Of a stretch of DNA of 64,000 nucleotides, positions 1-12,357 are shown piece by piece. The position numbers were made by a program, and so were the translations under genes. Where the stretch lies: contig NC_054391.1 in NCBI RefSeq assembly GCF_001625195.1, positions 8,012,552 to 8,076,551 of the forward strand, read 5' to 3'. The notes below the pieces were generated by a model. It saw only the letters and a list, made by a program, of their open reading frames with translations. It had not been told where the DNA came from and searched no databases. This DNA is from Drechmeria coniospora (taxonomy: Eukaryota > Ascomycota > Sordariomycetes > Hypocreales > Ophiocordycipitaceae). The first letter of the stretch is position 1. Every line of letters begins with the position of its first letter.

Positions 1-397
1 GCTAGGGTCCTCGTAGGCCTGTTCCTTTTCGTTGTAAAGGTTAATTAGGATAAATGGTTCAGTACCTAATATCTCTATAGCTTGGATATCCGGATCGGAA
101 AATAGGTCGTATCGGGATTATAAGCTAGCCTACTAGCCTTCCTAATATACGTTAAGACCCTAGGTCTAACTGTAATACTTAAAGGGCTAGTTGACTGTTG
201 TGGTGTAATAATATAGTAAGACGGGTATTGGAGCCCTATAAATGCTCCTTGAATTTTAGGGCAGTAGGGCTCTTGTAGAAGGATAATATCGGTACGTTGC
301 TCGTAGGCCTGTTGGAGTACCGATTGGTGTGCTAAATTATGCCTCCGTGCGTTATGCTGGATAAGCCTAAGATAGCACTTTTCTAGGCTATTTCGAC
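1..397 (-). pseudogene. LINE ORF2 N-terminus, APE endonuclease (partial)
   Basis: Read on the minus strand, this segment gives a run containing TDIILLQEPYCP, the QEP motif that carries the metal-binding glutamate of LINE apurinic/apyrimidinic-type endonucleases. It is followed by GLQYPSYYI and, further on, by EILGTEPFILINLYN, which resembles the central part of the same domain. The family nicks target DNA to prime reverse transcription. Only the first ~130 codons lie in the window; the RT domain would be upstream of position 1. The start is not certain because ORF1 ends at a TAA (398-400) and the next Met is unclear. Confidence 0.75.
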
Positions 398-1181
398 TTA
401 TAGTCTAATAGCCTGATAGATTTCGCACTCGGTACTATTAGCCTTGTGCTTACCGTTACAGTTAGCACATACTAGTTCGAGGTGGTTGCAGGGCTCTGTA
501 GCGTTGCAGCTAGTGCACCGGTGGGTCTTTGTATAGTGCCCTTTGGCGCATAGTGCGCAGTGGATTTTCTTATTGCAAAGGCTTGGGTCGTACCCGTAGC
601 CCTGACACCTAAAGCATTAGGTCTTTGGCGTATAGGCCTTATAGGCTACAACCTTGGCCCGAATTCCAGCTATAAATAGCCCATTTTTAAGGCTATAGCT
701 AGCCTCTTGTTCTGTAGGGACGGCAAAAACAATAGACCAGCGGCCTTACCTAGGCTAGGCTTTTTAAGCCAGCGGGGCTGGCCCCTAACCGTAACTGGGT
801 TAAAGGTCTCGATTTCCGACTTAGTAATTTTAAGGATATCGGTCTCCGTAAGAATAGGTACCCCGTGTGCTACTAGCTTTATCCGCTAATAGGGGTCTCT
901 ATTGTTTTAACCGGATAAGTATTAAATAGCCCTATCTAGGCCTGTTGTTTTTCTAGTAGTTGGGCTGCTGTATAGGCCTCTATTGTTATAATAACTAGGT
1001 TGCCCCTAGCCGATAGCTCGATGCTAGCTATAGCTATAGCCCCTAGGGTCTTATTTAGTGCATTCCGTAGCGTTAGTGCGGGTACTTGGGGTCTGTTTTC
1101 TATAGGTCCCTTAGGCTCCTTTCGGAGTTTTAGGATAACTTGTAAGCCTTCCTTTGTAGGGCGTTTGGGCCCGTTGGTTCT

Positions 1182-1316
1182 GCTAGGCCTGTTAGGCCCG
1201 TTAGGCCCGCTAGGCCCGCTAGGCCCACTAGGCCCGTTAGGCCCGCTAGGCCCGTTAGGCCCGCTAGGCCCGCTAGGCCCGTTAGGCCCGCTAGGCCCGC
1301 TAGGCCCGTTAGGGCC
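1182..1316 (-). repeat. 9-bp minisatellite encoding Gly-Pro-X in ORF1
   Basis: About fourteen copies of a 9-bp unit (GGGCCTAGC or GGGCCTAAC on the minus strand). In the ORF1 frame it reads Gly-Pro-Ser/Asn over and over. The other open minus frame reads Gly-Leu-Ala/Thr and the plus strand Leu-Gly-Pro; only the GPX frame continues into the zinc-knuckle half of ORF1. GC-rich compared with everything around it. Confidence 0.85.
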
Positions 1317-1949
1317 TTTGGGTCCTCGGCCCCTTGGTGGGACAACCGCCTAGGCGCTGTCCTGGAGACCTGTAGGTATAGGTGTTTGGGCTGCCTCGCT
1401 ATAGCTCTTCGGGCCCCTTGGGAACGCATTTTGTAGTGCATTTATAAGGGGTTCGAAGAGGCTATATGGCATCTTCGATACTGCACTTTGTATAAGTATA
1501 GTAGCCTGTTGGATCTGTAGGGCTAGGTCTTGGCCCTCATTTTGGTCGGTAGTTATAGACCTAGATATCCCCTTTTTAGCTAATTTAGGTAGCCTTTCAG
1601 GAGACTCTAGGTCTGCGTAGGTTCGTTTTCGTTATTGTAGTATAAGGGGGGTTTCGGGGGTTTCTGGTTGGATAGGGGCTTCCGTATCCTCTAGGTCTTC
1701 CATATCGGTATCTGTAGGTTAACCTAGGGATATAAGTTCGATTTCGTCTTCGTTTGTTATATTTTCTTTGTGTTTTCTACAGTTATATTGGTATTTTTAG
1801 TGTTTTCCTGATTTTCCTAATTTTCCTGAATTTCCTGATTTTTTTCCTGAATTTCCCTATATAGGGTAGGCTGAGCTTGATTTTCTTAATATTTTTCCTG
1901 ATTTTTCTGGTATAGGGTAGGCTGGGCTAGGACCGGGCCTGTAGCCGGG

Positions 1950-2100
1950 CCTATAGTCGGGTGGGTTGGGTAGGTTGGGTGGGTCTCGTTGGGTGCAATT
2001 GGGTGGGTCTCGTTGGGTGCAATTGGGCAGGTCCCGTCGGGCGGGGTCGGATGGGTCTTATTGGGTAGGATCGGGTGGGTCTCGTTGGGTGGGGTCGGTA
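1950..2100 (-). repeat. 24-bp/12-bp imperfect tandem repeat near the LINE 5' end
   Basis: Units built on GGGTGGGTCTCGTTGGGTGC (plus strand) repeat with a period near 24 bp and internal 12-bp sub-periodicity. On the minus strand they read Pro-Asn-Glu-Thr-His-Pro-type repeats. A second short purine-rich repeat of about 12 bp (GGAAATTCAGGAAAA-like on the minus strand) lies at 1800-1865. Confidence 0.75.
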
Positions 2101-2289
2101 CGCGCGGGGTTGCGTTTCTGGCGGCCCTCTTCCTCCCAGTTAAAGGCATCTTTAACCCCGACTGCACGCGCGCAATCGGCTGCGTGCGGCTGTAACTTGA
2201 GGATCGTAATGTCCTAATTGAGGGGAATTAAAAGAACTGCAATTTGGCTATTTTATTGTGGTTTCAATCGATTGGGTGGGCGCGTGGTG

Positions 2290-5200
2290 TTTATAAGTAA
2301 GCTTATTAGTAGTAATAGTACTAATACTACTTATTAAAAAAGAAAATAAAAAATAAAGGCTATATATAAACTATTAGGCCCTAAATAAAATTATATAATA
2401 GGATTACTACTTACTCCTATTAGTTAAAGAAATACTTTACTTATTCTTAGGAGTATATTAGTTTACTAAACTAAACGTATAGGTAGCTTTTTATAAGTTA
2501 TATAGAGCGCTAGGAGATAAACTACTTATAGTATTCTGTATATAATTTAGCCTATTTAAATAGTTAGTCTACCCCTTTAGTCTAGCTAAAGTACTAGCTT
2601 TATTCTAAAGATATATTAATAGGGTATTATAAAATAAATTAAGGGAATAAGTTATAGCCTACTTAAATAATATCTTAATCTATACCTTTAGATTAAAGGC
2701 TAATTACCTTACTAAGGTTAGGGAAATCCTTAAGCAGCATTAGGTAGCCGGCCTATACCTTAATCTTAATAAGTATATATTTATAATAATAAAAGTTAAA
2801 TACCTAGGGTTTATTATTTAAGTAGGTATTAAGGTTAGGCCTAATCTAGTAAAAATTACTATAATTTAAGAGTATTAACTACCTACTAAGGTAAAAGGGA
2901 TCTAAAGCTTCCTAAGTTTTATAAACTTTTATTATAAATTTATTTTTAATTTTATAAGCCTTATAGAACTACTTATAGCCCTTATAGGGAAAGGTATACT
3001 ATTTTACTAAGGACCTAAAGAAAATATAGCCTTTTAATCCCTTAAGTATACCTTTTTATTATACCTAATCCTAGTATAATAGGACCTAAATAAGAAGACT
3101 TTAGTTAAGACTAACTATTTAGGTAAGGTACTAGGCGGATGCCTTTTATAAATTAATAGTAAGGGGGTCCTATAGCTAATAGCCTACTACTTAACTAAAC
3201 TTATACTAATAAAAAGAAATTATATAATCTATAATAAGGAACTTTTAGTAGGTTTTAACTACCTTAAGGTATAGTTAGTAAACCTATAAGGCGTTATAGA
3301 ACTATTTATTATATTAATAAACTATAAGAACCTTAAATACTTTATTAAACTATAGAAGATATTAGAATATAATAAGTATAATAGGTAGAAGTCCTTATAA
3401 ACTTTAATTACTTACTATAGTATAGACCGGGCTTATAAGTATAATAGCTAAATATACTTTTATATTAGGAATAAAATAAGGAGGATATACTATACCTAAA
3501 ATAAATACTTTAGCTAGTATTAATCCCTATACTATAGGAAGCGCCTAAAGGCTAACCTATACAAAAAGGCCCTAACGCCTAGAATATAGTAATTATAAAT
3601 ATAAGGATAGATTAGACCTAGGTTAGCTATAAAGTACTAAGCGCTTAAGATATAACGGCTATAGATATAAGAATAAACTAAGTATATCTAGAGATAGAAG
3701 GGGGATAAAAAGCTACTAATATATTCCTACTACCCTTAGTAGTATAGGAATAAATCGAAAGGGAGATACTATTTCTATAAGATATACTAACTAACTAACT
3801 ACTCTTTCTAAAACCCTACCTATAGGAATTATAGGATTAGGTATTATAAAATAATATAATATATAAAGTCTAACAATAAGTAGTTATAATAGGTATATAG
3901 AAATTCCTAGTAAAAATATAATTAAGAAAATAAATAGCTAACTATATTATTAGTACCTATAGTATAATATACTATAGGGAATACTTATAGTTACTAGCCT
4001 AAAAACTACTTATAATATAAATAATACAATAGGTATATAAATTGCCTATATTAGGTTACTTTAGTTAAAATAAAATATTTTAGGTACTTTAATAGGACTT
4101 TTATTAAAATAGTATATTATAAAATATAGTATAGTATATTTATAATTATTACTACTACTAAAGCTATAAGAGCTATTTATAGAAATAGGAACTCTTATAA
4201 CTAATCCCCTTACTAAACTAATATTAAAAGTAGATATTAATTAACTTTATAACTAATTTATTAATATAAAATAATAAAGACCCCTAATTTTTAATAATTA
4301 TTATAGACTACCTTTTTAAGTTTATCTAACTAAAGGTAATAATTATAATAAGTATAAAGGCTTGTATAGAATAGTATAAGACCTATTAGTAGCAATTTAG
4401 GGGTTTCCCTACTTAAATTATAATAGATTAGGGATTAAATTAGCTTAGTAAGTTCTAAATATCCCTATACTCCCTTATAGGTATAGAATAACTCCTATTA
4501 ACTTTATACTACCTCTAAATAGATAGGGGTATAAAGAGGGTAAATTAAGAAATTTAAGCTACCCTATAGATCCTAATCTTATTTAAGTAATTTAACTAAC
4601 TAGCCTACCTACCTACCTATTAGCTTACCCTAAATAATAGGAAGTCTTTAGTTATAGGAGTTAGCCTAAATAAGCTATTATTAGGCTATAAAATTAATAT
4701 AATACCTAAAGTAAAGGATAATAAAGTAAGTATAATAATACTAGAAGGGAGGGCTATTATATTCTTATAATACCTAAGGGAAGGAATAGAAATTATATAA
4801 ATAGCTATTGCTTTTATATAATAATACTTATATAAGTTAGTAATAGCTTTAGGTTACCTAATAGAAAAGTTCTAGGTAGGTAATAAGGTTTAGCTTAGCC
4901 TTAGGTATATTAAAACTAAATAGGCTATATAGGAAGCTAAACTAAGTAGCTTTTAAGTTTATAATACTAATAGTACTAATATTACTTATAGTAATACTAA
5001 ATATTCCTTAGGGCTTATACCCTACCTTCTATATAGACCTTATTAAGAAGGTAGTAAATAACCCCTTACCTAGTTAGGTAGTATAGGATTTAAAACTAAG
5101 CCTACTATTAGTTTAGGATAAGAATAGTACTTTATAAAAGGAATACTAAATTAAATATATTCTAGTAATAAGGGGGGCCTAAGGCTAAGGAGGATAATAT

Positions 5201-7315
5201 AATACCTATATAAAATAACTAGATTATAAATAGCTAACCTAAGAACTAATAGAGGCCCTTATATAAATAGAAGCTCTAAAGGAATTTATATAGTAATAGG
5301 GGGGTCCCTATATAAATAGTAAAGTATAAATAAGCTATAAGATAAAATATAGAATTTTAAATATATTAAAGGAAAAAACTAGCCTTAAAGTAATTCTAAT
5401 AGGGACCTAACCTAATACTACTATAAATATATAATAACTATATTACTTAGACTTATTAGTCTCCTCTAAACCCTTCTTACCCTTATTTTTATTTTTATTT
5501 TCCTTAGTATTCTCCTTAGGGAGGGTCTTAAAACTATTTATTATAGTACTTAAGTAAGAGCGGAATATAACTAAATGGAGTAAGGGTATAAAATAAAGGC
5601 ACTAAGTAATATAGGCAATATAAGGGGTAAAGGCAATAGGGCAGTATAATAAAGTTATATTACCTATATAAGATAGGTATAACCTACTATTATTATAGGT
5701 AATATAGGGGGTAAAGGGGGTAGGATAATATAATAAGGGGGAACTATCTATATAAGACTTATATAACTTATAGATATTATAGTATATTTTAGCTAAGGTA
5801 GCTACTAACTTAATACTAATGCTTTCCTATACCTACCAAAAGTAGGTAAGACTATATATTATTCTAAATACCCGTTAGGGCCTAAGCTACACCCTAAGTA
5901 AATATACTAAGCTATATACTACTAATATAGCTATTAGCCTAAGTTAGGGTTAAGGCATTAGCGGTAAGGATAAGGGTATAGTTTAGGTTATTATTATTAG
6001 TAATAGTAATAGGAAAGATAATACTTAGTATAAGAGCAAGAGTATAAGTAAAGTATATAAGGGTAGGCTCTATCTTAGCTAGAGCTAAAATATAGGCCTA
6101 AATCCGGCCTAAGGCTAGAAATTTAAGTAAGAGGATAGTATAAGCACTTAGTATAGATCTAACCTTAGAGCAGGCCTTAGCTAAAATATAAACATTATAC
6201 TAAGCGTAAGTACAAAGGTTGCATAAAGTATAATATAGCTAAGGGTATATAGTAAATAAATATAGTACCTAAATATATTTAGTATATATATATATATATA
6301 TATATATAATAACTAGTACTACGGCCCAGTATATAGTTATTATAGCTATTAGCAATAAGATAATTAATATAAGGGAGGTATATTCCCTATACCTCCTCTA
6401 AAGGAGTAAACTCCTTATTAGAAGAATTGCCCTCTACCAAAAAGTTACCTAAGGCGCAATAATAGTCTAACTTATTAGTATAATAACCATAATATAGGCC
6501 TAAACTATATTTAGGGGGAGGAAGGAAAGTACTTATAGTAGTAAATATAATAATAGTAATAATAGTAATAAAAAGGGTAAATAAATCCTCTATAAGGGAG
6601 GAGTAATAATAGTAAGAGTAAGATTAATAATTCCTATTAATACTAGCTTATTAACTAATAGCCTAAATAATAGCTTTAATAAGAAAGCAATAACCTACCT
6701 TACAGAAAGGAATAATAGTAATAAAGGAGTAAGTATAGTAAGAGGCAGTAAAGAAATTAATAATAAATTATATAGTAAGAAGCTAAAGAAATAAATAGGT
6801 ATAATAATTAAAGGAAAAAAGAATAATAAAGTATAATAGGAAGGGAATAAAAAGGTTAATATAAAGGGAGTAATAAGGGGGAAAAGTAAAGTAATACTAA
6901 GTGCCTTAGGTACCTAAGGAGTACCTAAAGAAAGGCTAAAATAAAGTAGACTTAGTTACCCTAAGTAATTAGTATACTCCTAATAGGGGATAATATAGGG
7001 AGGAAACTATATATATTAAGTACCTAATAAATACCTAAAAAAAAGTTTTAGGGGAAGCTATAAATTAGAAAGCTAGCCTAAGGAAGAGTAGTTTAGCTAT
7101 AGCTATAGATAGACTTTACTTTAAATAAGTAGAGCAAGACAGTATATTATAGTATTGGGCTTAGCCTAATATAGGAGAACGAAGGGAACTAAGGGACCTA
7201 CTAAAAGGAATATATATAACTAAAAGCCCTAGTTATTAAGTAGTTTTCCCTCCTTTAAGTCTTTTAATAAATATTATTAAGAGCCCTAGAGCAGTTGCCT
7301 AATAACTCCTTAATA
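2290..7315 (+). mobile_element. Ty3/Gypsy chromovirus, 5'-truncated (Gypsy-1)
   Basis: Collinear with the 3' two-thirds of the full-length Gypsy-C (from about 26320 to 31426): the end of the gag region, RT (YLDD-box equivalent near 2660-2690), RNase H, integrase, chromodomain-like end (about 5140-5290), the antisense-ORF region (5440-6900) and a 3' LTR. It lacks the 5' LTR and gag, starting against the LINE at about 2290. Every frame is full of TAA/TAG, the heaviest mutation class in the window, so nothing is translatable. Confidence 0.85.
7145..7315 (+). repeat. 3' LTR of Gypsy-1
   Basis: 171 bp, matching the Gypsy-C LTR with C-to-T and G-to-A changes; it starts TATTATAG where undamaged copies start TGTTATGG. 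It contains the internal AATAAA typical of this LTR. It is followed directly by internal gag-region sequence of Gypsy-2, so no TSD can be read. Confidence 0.85.
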
Positions 7316-8610
7316 TATATAAACTATAAGCTTTAGGTAAATAAGGATTTTATTAAGTCTACCTAAAACTAATAGATTTTTATTTAGTAAACCCTTTTTA
7401 GCTAAAGTTTAATAATAAGTTATAATATACTTTAAAGAAAATACTTATATTAATTATAACTTATTTTTATTCCTAGTATACCTTAAATCGGCTTATAGTA
7501 ACTCCTATTACTAGTAATTAGTAGTTATTAAACTAAAGGATATTAAGTAAAGGGTATTAAAATTATTCTTAATATTCCTTATATACTTTAAAGAAAAGCT
7601 TATATTAGTAAAAGGGATATATTAACTTAGTAAAGTAAAACTTATAAAGCTTTATATTAAGTTAACTAAAAGAATAAGGAATTATATCCTTTAGTAAGGA
7701 ACTACTATAAATAACTATAATAAAGTAGTTAATATATATAAATAAATTATATTTAAAATAGAATTATAATATATAAAGAATAAATTTAAAAACTAAAGTA
7801 AGTTTAACTAAAGGATAATTAAAGTAGCCTTTTAACTTAATAAGAATAGTAATACCTTAATATTAAGGGTTAATATAATAGGCTTTAGGGCTATAGCTAG
7901 GCCTAAAGTAGCTATAACCTAATTAATAATAAAATTAAACTAAAGCTAAGGTAGGCCTTAATAGTAAGTAAAATAGGTTATATAAAAAGAAAAAAATATA
8001 TAAAATAGTTAGTATATATATTTACTATAAAAAGGGAGGCTACTATATTTAATAATACTTATAATAACTAATAATCCTATATATACTAAGAATAAGTATT
8101 TAAGTTACTTAAGGGGAAGAATATATTAATAAGGAATTAAAAACTAAAGAAAGAAAGAAATAATATCTTTAAGCTAAGTTTTATATAAAGGTATAAAGAG
8201 TTTATAGGTAAATAAATTATAAAAAACTAAGGGAATTAGGAAAATAAATTTAAAAATATTATACTAAAAATAAATAAACTACATTTTCTTATTATTATAC
8301 TTATAAATTCTATAAGATTCCTTAATATTTAAATTAATAATAGTTATAATTACTATAAGGCTATTAGTAAAAGAATAGCTTAATACCTATAAATTAAGCT
8401 TATTCCTTTTTTAATAAAATAATTACTTTAAATAGTTATTATAATATCCCAATAGAATATAGGTAATACCCTTACTAACTTTATAATAACTAATATAATT
8501 TAAATAATAATTAATATAAATAGTTAAGAGAGCTTAATCCTCTTATATATTATCCTAAGCCTAAGTCGAAATACTACACTAAGCCTACTATAAATAAAAT
8601 ACTAAGGGGT

Positions 8611-8781
8611 TATTATAGTATTAGGCTTAACCCGATATAGGAGAACAAAGTAAACTAAAGGACTTACTAAAAAGAACGTATATAACTAAAAGCCCTAGTT
8701 ACTAAGTAGTTTTCCTTTCTTTAAGTCTTTTAATAAATATTATTAAATACCCTAAAGCAATTACTTAGTAACTCTATAATA
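8611..8781 (+). mobile_element. Solo Gypsy LTR
   Basis: 171-bp LTR of the same family as Gypsy-C/D in the plus orientation, flanked by GGGGT on the left and GGAGT on the right. The TSD pair differs by one G-to-A change. It interrupts the gag region of Gypsy-2. No internal sequence remains, so this is an LTR-LTR recombination product. Confidence 0.85.
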
Positions 8782-9833
8782 GGAGTTACCTTAAATACAA
8801 TAAATTAAACCCTTATAATTAGGGTAGTAGGTAACTAAATTATATAAGTAAATAATATTTATTCTCCCTATAAGTCTTAGGAGGTATATCTTATACTAAT
8901 ATAAACCTTTTTATATAAGTAATAGGAAGTACTAATAGTAATAAGCCTATAAGAAATAGTAATAAAATTATAAAAAACAATACTATATGTACTTAAAAGT
9001 ATAACTATAATAGTAATAGTTTTACCAATACTTTTAGTTACTCTTTAAAACTATATAGATTTCTTTAATAAAAAATAGGCCTTAGGCCTACTACTATACT
9101 AAGGCTCCTAGGACTACTATATCTAACTATAATAAAATAATAAGGGAGAAATACTATAACTACCCTAAGGCCTACTATATAATATACTACAAGACTAACT
9201 ACTTAAAGTTTATAAATAAATCATAGAACTACTAAATAAGGAATAAATATAAGTAACTTTATTAGCTATAATAATACTAATACTACTTATTAAGAAAGAA
9301 AATAAAGAATAATAACTATATATAGACTATTAAGCCTTAAATAAAATTATATAATAGGATTATTACTTATTCCTATTAGTTAAAGAAATACTTTACTTAC
9401 TCATTAAAGTATACTAATTTACTAAACTAAATATATAAGTAGTATTTTATAAAATATATATAGTACTAGGAAATAAACTACTTATAGTATTCTATATATA
9501 ATTTACCTTATTTAAATAGTTAGTTTACCCCTTTAGACTAGTTAAAGTACTAGCTTCCTTTTAATAGTATATTAATAGGGTATTATAGAATAAATTAAGA
9601 AAATAAGTTATAGCCTACTTAAATAATATTTTAATTTATACCTCCGGATTAAAGCCTAACTACCTTACTAAAGTTAAGGAAATCCTTAAGTAGCTTTAAG
9701 TAGCTAGCCTATACCTTAATCTTAATAAGTATATATTTATAATAATAAAAGTTAAATACTTCGGATTTATTATTTAAGTATATTAAGGTTAGGCTAAACC
9801 TAGTAAAAATGATAGTAATTTAAGAATAGTAAC

Positions 9834-10558
9834 TTTTATAATTAATGTATAAGAGGAGGGAATAATAAAAGTGTATTATATAAACTATTAATTAATTATA
9901 CTATTAGTAATAGTAATAAGGGGAGCTAGTTGGTAACTAGGCAAAAGTATATAATTAGTAGTACTAAATTATATAAATAAATATAATTATTTCTTTTAGT
10001 TATAGTATAGGAACAAAATAGCTATTTATATCTATAGAATAATCCCTAATAAAGCTTAATTAGAGATTTTATTATAGATTAGAGGCTTTATTATACTATA
10101 GCTTAATAGCTAAAACTATTATATAATTAGATAGCTATTTTAGTTATACTTTAGTTAACTACTTTTATTATAAGGTTAAATAGCTTATTTTAGTTATTAG
10201 GTTAGCTAATTCTATTATATAATAATTAGGTAATCCGGCTTATAATAGTATTATAGGCTAGTAAGTACTAGTAGTAATTAGGAGAGTAGTAATTATTATT
10301 CTAATTAATTAGCTCTAATAGTTAACTAGCTACTACCTATATAGGTTATATTATAGTAGTAAGTTAGTTAGTAGTACTACTACTATATATTGCTCCGAGT
10401 TATAGTTTAGAAAAGTAGTATATTATATATTATTAGTTAACTTAATATACTTACTAATACTTATAGTATAGTATAGTATCCGTACTAGTAGTACTAGTAC
10501 TAATAGGATAGTATTCTATTTAGGTAGTCTTACTAATATAAATACTAATATTTTAATA
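9834..10558 (-). mobile_element. Solo copia LTR (725 bp)
   Basis: Matches the LTR at 61611-62346 (same variant, with the segment about failing to reach the other copia LTR types), ending in TTTTAATA. It is flanked on both sides by the 5-bp TSD GTAAC (9829-9833 and 10559-10563) and splits the RT region of Gypsy-2. Heavily TA-rich, so it was mutated along with its host. Confidence 0.85.
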
Positions 10559-12166
10559 GTAACTACCTACTAAGGTAAGAGGAGTCTAAAGCTTTCTAGG
10601 GTTTATAAACTTTTACTATACATTTATTCCTAATTTTATAAGCCTTATAGAACTACTTATAGCTTTTATAGAGAAAGTATACTATTTTACTAAGAACTAA
10701 AAGAAAATATAGCCTTTTAATTCCTTGAGTATACTTTTTTATTATACCTAATCCTAATATAATAGGACCTAAATAAGACGACTATAGTTAAGACTAATTA
10801 CTTAAATAAGGTACTAAGCGGATACCTTTTATAGATTAATAATAAAGGGATCCTATAGTTAATAGCCTATTACTTAACTAAACTTATATTAGTATAAAAG
10901 AACTATATAATCTATAATAAGGAACTCCTAATAGTTATTAACTATCTTTATATATAGTTAGTAAATCTATAAATATTATAGAACTATTTATAATTTTATA
11001 AATTATAAAAACCTTAAATATTATACTAAACTATAGGAAATATTAAAGTAATAGGTATAATAGGTAGAAGTCCTTATAAACTTTAATTACTTATTATAGT
11101 ATAAGATTAAGTTTATAAGTATAATAACTAAATATATTTTTATATTACGAATAAAATAAAAAATATATACTATACTTAAGATAAATACTTCTCTTAGTAA
11201 TAATTTCCATATTATAGAAAGTATTTAAGGGCTAACCTATATAAAAAGGACCTAATACCTAGAATATAGTAATTATAAATATACTATAAATATAAGAATA
11301 AGCCGGGCCTATTTAAAGATAAAAGGGGAACAAAGAGCTATTAATATATCTTAACTGTTCCTAAGAGTATAACGATAAATAAAAAGGGAAATACTATTCC
11401 CATAAAATATACTAATTAATTAATTATTCTTTTTAAAACCCTACCTATAGGAACTATAGGACTAAGTATTATAAAACAAGATTATATATAAAGTTTAACA
11501 ATAAGTAGTTATAATAAGTATATAGAAATTCCTAGTAAAAGTATAATTAAGAAAATAAACTGCTAACTATATAGTTAATACCTATAGTATAATATACTAT
11601 AAGGGATACCTATAGCTATTAGCCTAAGAACTATTAATAATAAAAATAATATAATAAGTATATAAATTACCTATATTAGGCTACTTTAGTTAAAATAAAA
11701 TATTGTAAGTACTTTAATAGGACTTTTACTAAGATAATATATTATAAAATATAGTATAATATATTTAGAATTATTATTACTACTAAAGCTATAAAAGCTA
11801 TTTATAGAAATAAGGACTTTTATAATTAATTCCTTTACTAAACTAATACTAAAAGTAAATATTAATTAACTTTATAACTAACCTATTAATATAAAATAAA
11901 AAGGACTAGTAATTCCTAATAGTAATTATAAACTACTTCTTTAAGTTTATTTAACTAAAGGCAATAACTATAATAAGTATAAAAGCTTATATAAAATAGT
12001 TTAAGACATAATAGTAATAATTTAAGGGTTTTCCTACTTAAATTATAATAAACTAAAAATTAAACTAATTTAATAGGTTTTTAATATTTCTATACTTTCT
12101 TATAGGAATTAAATAATTCATATTAACTTTATATTACCTTTAAATAAATAAAAGTACTAAAAGGAT

Positions 12167-12357
12167 TGTGACGATATCGTATATCGTACTCTCTTCCTAG
12201 CCTACCCTACACCCTCCATTACGTAACGCGCGGACCGTCTGGGTATATAGGCCCTTCCTCTCCGCCCTTATTGTTTTCTGTCTCTTTTCTTCCTCCTTAG
12301 TTTGAAAATTATACAGTCTTTGTGCATACTGCCTTCCTACCAGTTAGCCTCGTAATA
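12167..12357 (+). mobile_element. Solo LTR, CGATATCG family (191 bp)
   Basis: Starts TGTGACGATATCG and ends TAATA (from TAACA), flanked by perfect 5-bp TSDs AGGAT (12162-12166 and 12358-12362). It carries the near-terminal inverted repeat ACGATAT-CGT-ATATCGT and a C/T-rich centre. It is much richer in GC than the surrounding Gypsy-2 DNA, which suggests a later arrival. Related copies are at 53421-53611 and 21174-21357. Confidence 0.9.

Larger units (their letters stand above)
398..2220 (-). pseudogene. LINE ORF1 (gag-like, zinc knuckles, collagen-like tract)
   Basis: The reading frame, followed through RIP-type stops and one frame change near 880, shows a low-complexity N-terminal part (PNETHP-type repeats, about 1950-2100), a charged segment, a Gly-Pro-X tract (1182-1316), then the typical ORF1 region including IVFAVPTEQEASYSLKNG. 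Three cysteine motifs follow: CFRCQGYGYDPSLC (about 577-618; the Tyr replaces an expected His, consistent with CAC to TAC), CALCAKGHYTKTHRC (about 517-561) and CANCNGKHKANSTEC (about 426-470). ORF1 proteins bind the element RNA. The true start codon cannot be fixed. The gene is inactivated by in-frame TAG/TAA where Gln or Trp is expected, for example just before the first knuckle. Confidence 0.75.
1..2285 (-). mobile_element. Non-LTR retrotransposon (Tad1-like LINE), 5' half
   Basis: The minus strand reads as the 5' part of a LINE: repetitive leader, an ORF1 (gag-like) with zinc-knuckle-like motifs, then an ORF2 that opens with an APE-type endonuclease and leaves the window at position 1. Sense codons are interrupted by TAA/TAG where CAA, CAG or TGG is expected, and there is a one-base frame change near position 880, so it is not functional. 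It is less AT-rich than the Gypsy elements that follow, so it is less heavily mutated. The 5' boundary near 2285 is set by the abrupt start of Gypsy-like sequence. Family assignment rests on architecture and on the fact that Tad1 is the common LINE clade of filamentous ascomycetes. Confidence 0.8.

Noticed and set aside
1000..1353. Plus-strand open frame rich in Leu-Gly-Pro, looking like a collagen-like or repeat protein
   Set aside because: It is the antisense of the 9-bp minisatellite in the LINE ORF1; the minus strand has the zinc knuckles and endonuclease in series with the repeat.
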